Shown here: one piece after another, positions 15,651 through 18,721 of the stretch
How positions within the stretch are numbered: position 1 is the first letter of the stretch
How the letters are laid out: each line of letters opens with the position of its first letter
Source of the DNA: Paraliomyxa sp041600735
GTDB lineage: Bacteria; Myxococcota_A; Polyangia; Nannocystales; Nannocystaceae
Length of the DNA: 18,721 bases
Direction: 5' to 3'
Assembly (NCBI GenBank): GCA_041600735.1
Contig: JBFIJN010000129.1
Coordinates: forward strand, 1 to 18,721
Program-made: the position numbers and the translations under genes
Notes under the pieces: model-generated
Databases searched by the model: none
What the model was told of the DNA's origin: nothing
The model's input: the letters and a program-made list of their open reading frames with translations, nothing else

Positions 15651-15656
15651 TAAGAT
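15651..15656 (+). promoter_or_regulatory. -10-like TAAGAT immediately upstream of the MYXO-CTERM gene
   Basis: TAAGAT ends 6 bases before the ATG at 15663, so a transcript started from it would begin at or within a base or two of the start codon (leaderless). No Shine-Dalgarno is present. Confidence 0.4.
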
Positions 15657-15662
15657 CCGGCC

Positions 15663-16916
15663 ATGGTTTGGCGACGTGCAGCACTGGGGTCGATGGCGCT
15701 GGGGATCTGGCTGGTACCCGACGCGGCCGCGGCCGCGCGCACCGTGTTCGTCAACCTCGATCCGGTGGTGCTCAACAACGCCTCCGGGCAAGACCCCACC
15801 CAGAACTCGTACAACACCACGGGCTTCATGCCTGGCCCCGCGAGCGGCTGGCCCGCGCTCACCCCCGCCCAGCAGACCGAGCTGCTCTACATCCTCAAGG
15901 AAGGCTCGATCCCGTTCGACATCATCTACACGTTCGAGCGCCCCGCGGCGGGCAGCTACGACATGGTGGTGCTGGGCACCGCCGCCGACAACGCGGCGTT
16001 GTTTCCCGACCTCGGCTGCTCGGCGGCCATCGGCCTGGCCGACTGCACCGACGGCAACCTCGAGAACATCAGCTTCTTGTTCTGGGGCTGCATGAACATG
16101 GCCGACCAGGCCGACATGCGGCGGGTGGCCTTCAACATCTTCGCGGGGCTCGGGTTTGGCTGGGGGCTCGAGAACCTCACCGGCACCGGGCAGATCATGG
16201 CCGGCTACTCGCCCACGTCGGTGCACTTCGGCAACTCGTGCACCAACATCTCCGGCTCGCAGGTGTGCGCGGGCGGCCACGTGGGCTGCCCCGCGGGGCA
16301 GCAGAACTCCACCGCCGATCTGCTGGCGCGCCTCGGGCCACGGGTCGACGACGGCCCGCCCACGGTCACGATCACCTCGCCACAGAACGGGATGGTGGTC
16401 ACCCCCAACATCGAGGTGAACGCCGCGGTCGGTGATCTCTTTGGTGGCCTGCAGGTCGAGCTCGAGGTGGTCGAGGCCGGGCAGTCGCTGGCCGACGACG
16501 AGCCGCCCTATCGCTGGAACCTGGTCGGGATTCCGCAGGGCACGTGGACGCTGCGGGTCACCGCCACCGATGCCGACCTCAACATGGTGAGCCAAGAGGT
16601 CCAGATCTGCGTCGACCTGCCCGCGTGCGGTGAAGAGCCGCCGGGCACCACCGGCGGCGAAGACACCGGGGTCGACGACACCACCGGGGGCGACGAGTTC
16701 ACCACCGAGGTGTTCGATCCAGGCACGAGCAGCAGCGGGGCCGAGCCGCCGCCGCCGGCCACGAGCAGCGGCGCCCCCCCGCTGGTGACCTCGTTTGGCA
16801 ACGACACCCCCGAGACCGGTTGTCAGTGCGACGCGGGCGCAGGCGGCGGCGGTGACGGCCTCCCCGCCATGCTGGGCATGCTGCTGCTGCTCGGCGCCCT
16901 CACTCGACGCGAATGA
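15663..16916 (+). CDS. MYXO-CTERM surface protein with degenerate metalloprotease-like domain and Ig-like domain
   Basis: A 417-residue exported protein with a signal peptide (1-25, ending in AAAAA). Residues about 26-225 resemble secreted myxobacterial zinc peptidases of the HExxHxxGxxH type: the stretch PFDIIYTFERPAAGSYDMVVLG, a helix ending GWGLEN (166-171), a Met-turn-like QIMAGY (177-182) and a closing Cys-containing QQNSTADLLARLGP. The zinc-ligand positions are replaced (reading A-G-L-G-F-G-W-G-L-E-N for HExxHxxGxxH), so it is probably catalytically dead. An Ig-like domain follows (about 233-316, PTVTITSPQNG). After a Thr/Gly/Pro linker comes a MYXO-CTERM tail: GCQC (386-389), hydrophobic segment (about 400-414), final RRE. 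Such tails are cleaved by a myxosortase for surface attachment. The 3' end overlaps a converging gene by 17 bases. Confidence 0.85.
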   Translation: MVWRRAALGSMALGIWLVPDAAAAARTVFVNLDPVVLNNASGQDPTQNSYNTTGFMPGPASGWPALTPAQQTELLYILKEGSIPFDIIYTFERPAAGSYDMVVLGTAADNAALFPDLGCSAAIGLADCTDGNLENISFLFWGCMNMADQADMRRVAFNIFAGLGFGWGLENLTGTGQIMAGYSPTSVHFGNSCTNISGSQVCAGGHVGCPAGQQNSTADLLARLGPRVDDGPPTVTITSPQNGMVVTPNIEVNAAVGDLFGGLQVELEVVEAGQSLADDEPPYRWNLVGIPQGTWTLRVTATDADLNMVSQEVQICVDLPACGEEPPGTTGGEDTGVDDTTGGDEFTTEVFDPGTSSSGAEPPPPATSSGAPPLVTSFGNDTPETGCQCDAGAGGGGDGLPAMLGMLLLLGALTRRE

Positions 16917-17421
16917 AGCTCCAGGGGCGCTCCAGCAAGCCCCGCTCGCCGAACGCCCCGGTCAGCGCCGAGTCCTCGCGGTTGATGAGCAGCCAGCCCT
17001 CACCGCGGCCGCCACGGCCGTCCTGCCACGTGAACAGGGCGCGGTTGCCCGGGAGCAGCCCTGCGCCGAGCGGCATGAGGTCTTGCTCGAGCAGCAGCAC
17101 GTAGTCGACGGCCACCGCCTCACCCTCGTAGCGCCCGCGATAGCGGCCCGGTCCCAGCGAGCTGATGGTGAGCGTGCCGACCTGACCCTCGACCTCGCCG
17201 ATCCACGTGCCGGCGAAATCACTGGGGGCGTCGTAGGCCTCGGCCTCGGGCACCGACGATGCAGTGGCGCCGTCGTGCTTGCATGCGCTCGTGAGCACCA
17301 CGGCCGCGACCCACACGAGCGCGAAGGCACGCGTCCGCAATGCGGAGACGCACGAGCGACGGAGGTCGCCGGCGCGGGGCTGGGGACGAGCACGGAGCAC
17401 GGGGCACCTGGGGGCGGGCAT
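16900..17421 (-). CDS. small lipoprotein, beta-rich
   Basis: A lipoprotein of up to 173 residues. The signal segment RAFALVWVAAVVL ends in the lipobox LTSAC (C47 from the ATG at 17421). The mature part of about 125 residues opens DFAGTWIGEVEGQVGTLTI, and then alternates short strands with Gly/Arg turns (GRYRGRYEGEAVAVDYVLLLEQ), suggesting a small beta-barrel such as a lipocalin-like fold; I cannot name the family. The start is uncertain: ATG 17421 leaves a 30-residue arginine-rich lead, GTG 17400 is possible, and TTG 17340 gives an ideal 20-residue signal. A TATAGA hexamer overlapping the ATG would favour one of the downstream starts if it is a real -10. It is divergent from the gene at 17511 and convergent with the MYXO-CTERM gene. 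Confidence 0.78.
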   Translation of the reverse strand: MPAPRCPVLRARPQPRAGDLRRSCVSALRTRAFALVWVAAVVLTSACKHDGATASSVPEAEAYDAPSDFAGTWIGEVEGQVGTLTISSLGPGRYRGRYEGEAVAVDYVLLLEQDLMPLGAGLLPGNRALFTWQDGRGGRGEGWLLINREDSALTGAFGERGLLERPWSFIRVE

Positions 17422-17495
17422 CTATACCGCGACGGGGTCGCGCGTCGAATATGACACGCGGCCCCCCAACCCTCGCGCCTTGGACCCACCGCGTC

Positions 17496-17501
17496 TATGA
17501 T
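17496..17501 (+). promoter_or_regulatory. -10-like TATGAT just before the tandem-repeat membrane protein gene
   Basis: TATGAT ends 9 bases before the ATG at 17511. A transcript from it would start within a few bases of the initiation codon. No Shine-Dalgarno is seen and no -35 sits at a normal distance. Confidence 0.4.
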
Positions 17502-17510
17502 CCCCGGCCG

Positions 17511-18245
17511 ATGGCCCCTTCTGCGCAAAACGCTCACCCCGCGGCGCCGCGCCTGCGCGTTGGGGTGACCGGCTTGGTGCTCGGGCTGGCCCTCGCCCCG
17601 CTGCGAGTGCAAGGCGCCCCCCCGCCCGAGGCGCCGCATGGCGTCGAGACGGTGGAGGAGCCGCTCGCCGCGGATCAACCGCTCGCCGCGGATGAGCCGC
17701 TCGCCGCGGATGAGCCGCTCGCCGGCGAGGAGATCGCCGAGGACGAGCCGATCGACGAGGACGAGCTCGACGAGCCCCTCGCCGCGGACGACGACCTCGC
17801 AGACCCGGACGAAGAAGTCGCCGACGCCGACGCCCCCGACCCCAGCGTGCTGGGACCCACCGCAGAGCCGCTGCGACCGCTGCAGACCGCGGCGTGGTGG
17901 ACCATGTTCGGCGCGTTCACGGTGGGCACCACCGCGGGCGTGCTCGCGGGCTTGGCCGAGCGCCAGGAGGATCGCGCGACGCGGCTGTCGACGCTGTTCG
18001 ACACCGAGACCGGCGCGCAGCCGCGCTACGCCGATCGCAAGGACGAGTACGAGCGATACCTGCGACGCGGTGATGCCTACGCCAAGGCCGCGATCGGCGT
18101 GGGCGTGATCGCGGGCGCGGCCACGGTGGCCGCGATCGCCTTGTTCGCCGTGGATGCTCGCCGCCAGCGTGGCGAGCGAGCGCCCAAGCAGCCCAAGCGC
18201 GCCGCGCTGCGGCTCGGCGCCGGTGGCCTGGAGGTTCGCTTCTGA
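17511..18245 (+). CDS. membrane protein with tandem PLAADE repeats and two transmembrane segments
   Basis: A 244-residue protein with an N-terminal hydrophobic segment (17-35, probable signal peptide). An acidic stretch (about 45-110) opens with four hexapeptide repeats (PLAADQ, PLAADE, PLAADE, PLAGEE) and a fifth PLAAD at 89-93. Two membrane helices follow (about 127-149 and 193-214), separated by a charged loop (YADRKDEYERYLRRGDAYAK), and the tail is basic. I do not recognise the family. The acidic arm would lie in the periplasm and the 43-residue loop and tails near the membrane faces. The ATG at 17511 was chosen because it gives the signal-like N-terminus and follows a TATGAT. Its stop overlaps the next start by one base (TGATG), so the two genes are an operon. 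Confidence 0.82.
   Translation: MAPSAQNAHPAAPRLRVGVTGLVLGLALAPLRVQGAPPPEAPHGVETVEEPLAADQPLAADEPLAADEPLAGEEIAEDEPIDEDELDEPLAADDDLADPDEEVADADAPDPSVLGPTAEPLRPLQTAAWWTMFGAFTVGTTAGVLAGLAERQEDRATRLSTLFDTETGAQPRYADRKDEYERYLRRGDAYAKAAIGVGVIAGAATVAAIALFAVDARRQRGERAPKQPKRAALRLGAGGLEVRF
17661..17732. repeat. 18-bp tandem repeat, four copies
   Basis: Units at 17661, 17679, 17697 and 17715. The second and third are identical; the first and fourth differ only toward their 3' ends. They code the PLAADE hexapeptides. Near-identity at the DNA level shows recent duplication. Confidence 0.93.
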
Positions 18246-18625
18246 TGCGCGCAGCCGCCCGACTCGGCTCGAGCCTCGCGCTCGGCCTTGGTCTCGGCCT
18301 TGGAGGCGCATGCTTCAGCGCGCCCCAGCCCGCGGTGCAGTTCAGCTGCGATCTTGCCAGCGCGCCGGAGTGTCCCGAAGGGTACACATGCGAGGCCGAC
18401 GGCTGCTGCCACCGCGATGGCTCGGACTACGACGCCCATGCTGGCCAGTGCCAGCTCGGCGGCGGGCTCCTCACCGCGGGGTCGGGCAGCACCGGTGACA
18501 GCTCGGGGTCCGAGAGTTCCTCGAGCGGTGGCTCCTCGAGCGGTGGCTCCTCGAGCGGTGCCACGAGCTCGGATTCGGGCAGTAGCAGCGAGGGTGGCTC
18601 CTCGAGCGGTGCCGCGGAGGGCTAG
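18245..18625 (+). CDS. Cys-rich lipoprotein with Ser/Gly tail
   Basis: A 126-residue lipoprotein with lipobox LGGAC (C23). A compact Cys module follows: C35, C43, C49, C54, C55 and C69, in the pattern FSC...ECPEGYTCEADGCCHRDGSD, which recurs in myxobacterial surface lipoproteins. The last 55 residues are almost only Ser, Gly, Glu, Asp, Thr and Ala (SSSGG repeats), partly coded by identical 15-base units. The Ser/Gly tail is unusual at the C-terminus, since such stretches are normally tethers before a domain. It overlaps the upstream membrane protein gene by one base and is presumably co-translated with it. Function unknown. Confidence 0.85.
   Translation: MRAAARLGSSLALGLGLGLGGACFSAPQPAVQFSCDLASAPECPEGYTCEADGCCHRDGSDYDAHAGQCQLGGGLLTAGSGSTGDSSGSESSSSGGSSSGGSSSGATSSDSGSSSEGGSSSGAAEG
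18518..18613. repeat. 15-bp TCCTCGAGCGGTGSC repeats
   Basis: Three contiguous copies at 18518-18562 and a fourth at 18599-18613, coding SSSGG/SSSGA in the lipoprotein tail. Near-perfect identity suggests a slippage-prone tract. Confidence 0.9.
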
Positions 18626-18671
18626 CCCCAGTCGCTCCGCTCGGCTGCGCCCTCGTGGTATCCCTCCGAGC

Positions 18672-18721
18672 ATGCGCCTACCCACCGTCGTGCTCGCACT
18701 CCTGCTCGGCGTCGTCGCCGG
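18672..18721 (+). CDS. start of an exported protein, cut by the window end
   Basis: Only the first 16 codons are present: MRLPTVVLALLLGVVA, a typical signal-peptide start. A TATCCC hexamer ends 7 bases before the ATG, again with no clear Shine-Dalgarno. It lies 46 bases after the Ser/Gly-tailed lipoprotein on the same strand. Nothing can be said of its function. Confidence 0.6.
   Translation, partial: MRLPTVVLALLLGVVA

Noticed and set aside
17661..17732. 18-bp tandem repeats as a CRISPR-like array
   Set aside because: Units are contiguous with no spacers and encode an in-frame protein repeat.

Overview
This window looks like ordinary chromosome from a high-GC member of the Myxococcota, most likely near the Nannocystales or Polyangiales. 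The evidence is a MYXO-CTERM-type sorting tail (15663-16916), many lipoproteins with Ser/Gly/Asp-rich linkers, myxobacterial Cys-rich modules (11999-13174), and codon use so rich in G/C at third positions that long spurious open frames lie opposite almost every gene. I see no insertion sequence, phage, CRISPR array, tRNA or rRNA.

Left part (1-1750, + strand): a membrane-anchored metallo-beta-lactamase-fold hydrolase, then a small secreted protein with two copies of a CX3C-X11-CX3C hairpin motif. Its stop codon overlaps that of the converging isc operon in the palindrome CTAG.

Isc operon (7311 down to 1747, - strand): MerR-family regulator, iscS, iscU, iscA, hscB, hscA and fdx, tightly packed with several overlaps. 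Gene order and motifs match the proteobacterial ISC iron-sulfur assembly machine: IscS supplies sulfur, IscU is the scaffold, IscA is an A-type carrier, HscB/HscA are the co-chaperone and chaperone that act on the LPPVK motif of IscU, and Fdx supplies electrons. The usual Rrf2-type IscR is replaced by a MerR protein with a C-terminal CX2C-X8-CX2C tail, translationally coupled to iscS. A perfect 12-bp palindrome lies upstream. An eight-unit GCGT microsatellite fills most of the iscU-iscA gap and abuts the iscA ribosome binding site. No iscX was seen.

Middle (7625-13922): a large lipoprotein with a late transmembrane segment and a Lys/Asp/Pro tail (- strand), then on the + strand a Spo0M-like arrestin-fold protein, a von Willebrand A lipoprotein, a Cys-rich lipoprotein, and a second protein built from CX3C hairpins.

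Right part (14005-18721): an Hsp70-like ATPase with a short C-terminal region, a MYXO-CTERM surface protein whose N-terminal region resembles a metalloprotease that has lost its zinc ligands, a small lipoprotein on the - strand, a membrane protein with tandem acidic repeats overlapping by one base with a Ser/Gly-rich lipoprotein, and the first 16 codons of another exported protein. Several genes here have a TAnnAT hexamer shortly upstream of the start and no clear Shine-Dalgarno sequence, suggesting leaderless or very short leaders.
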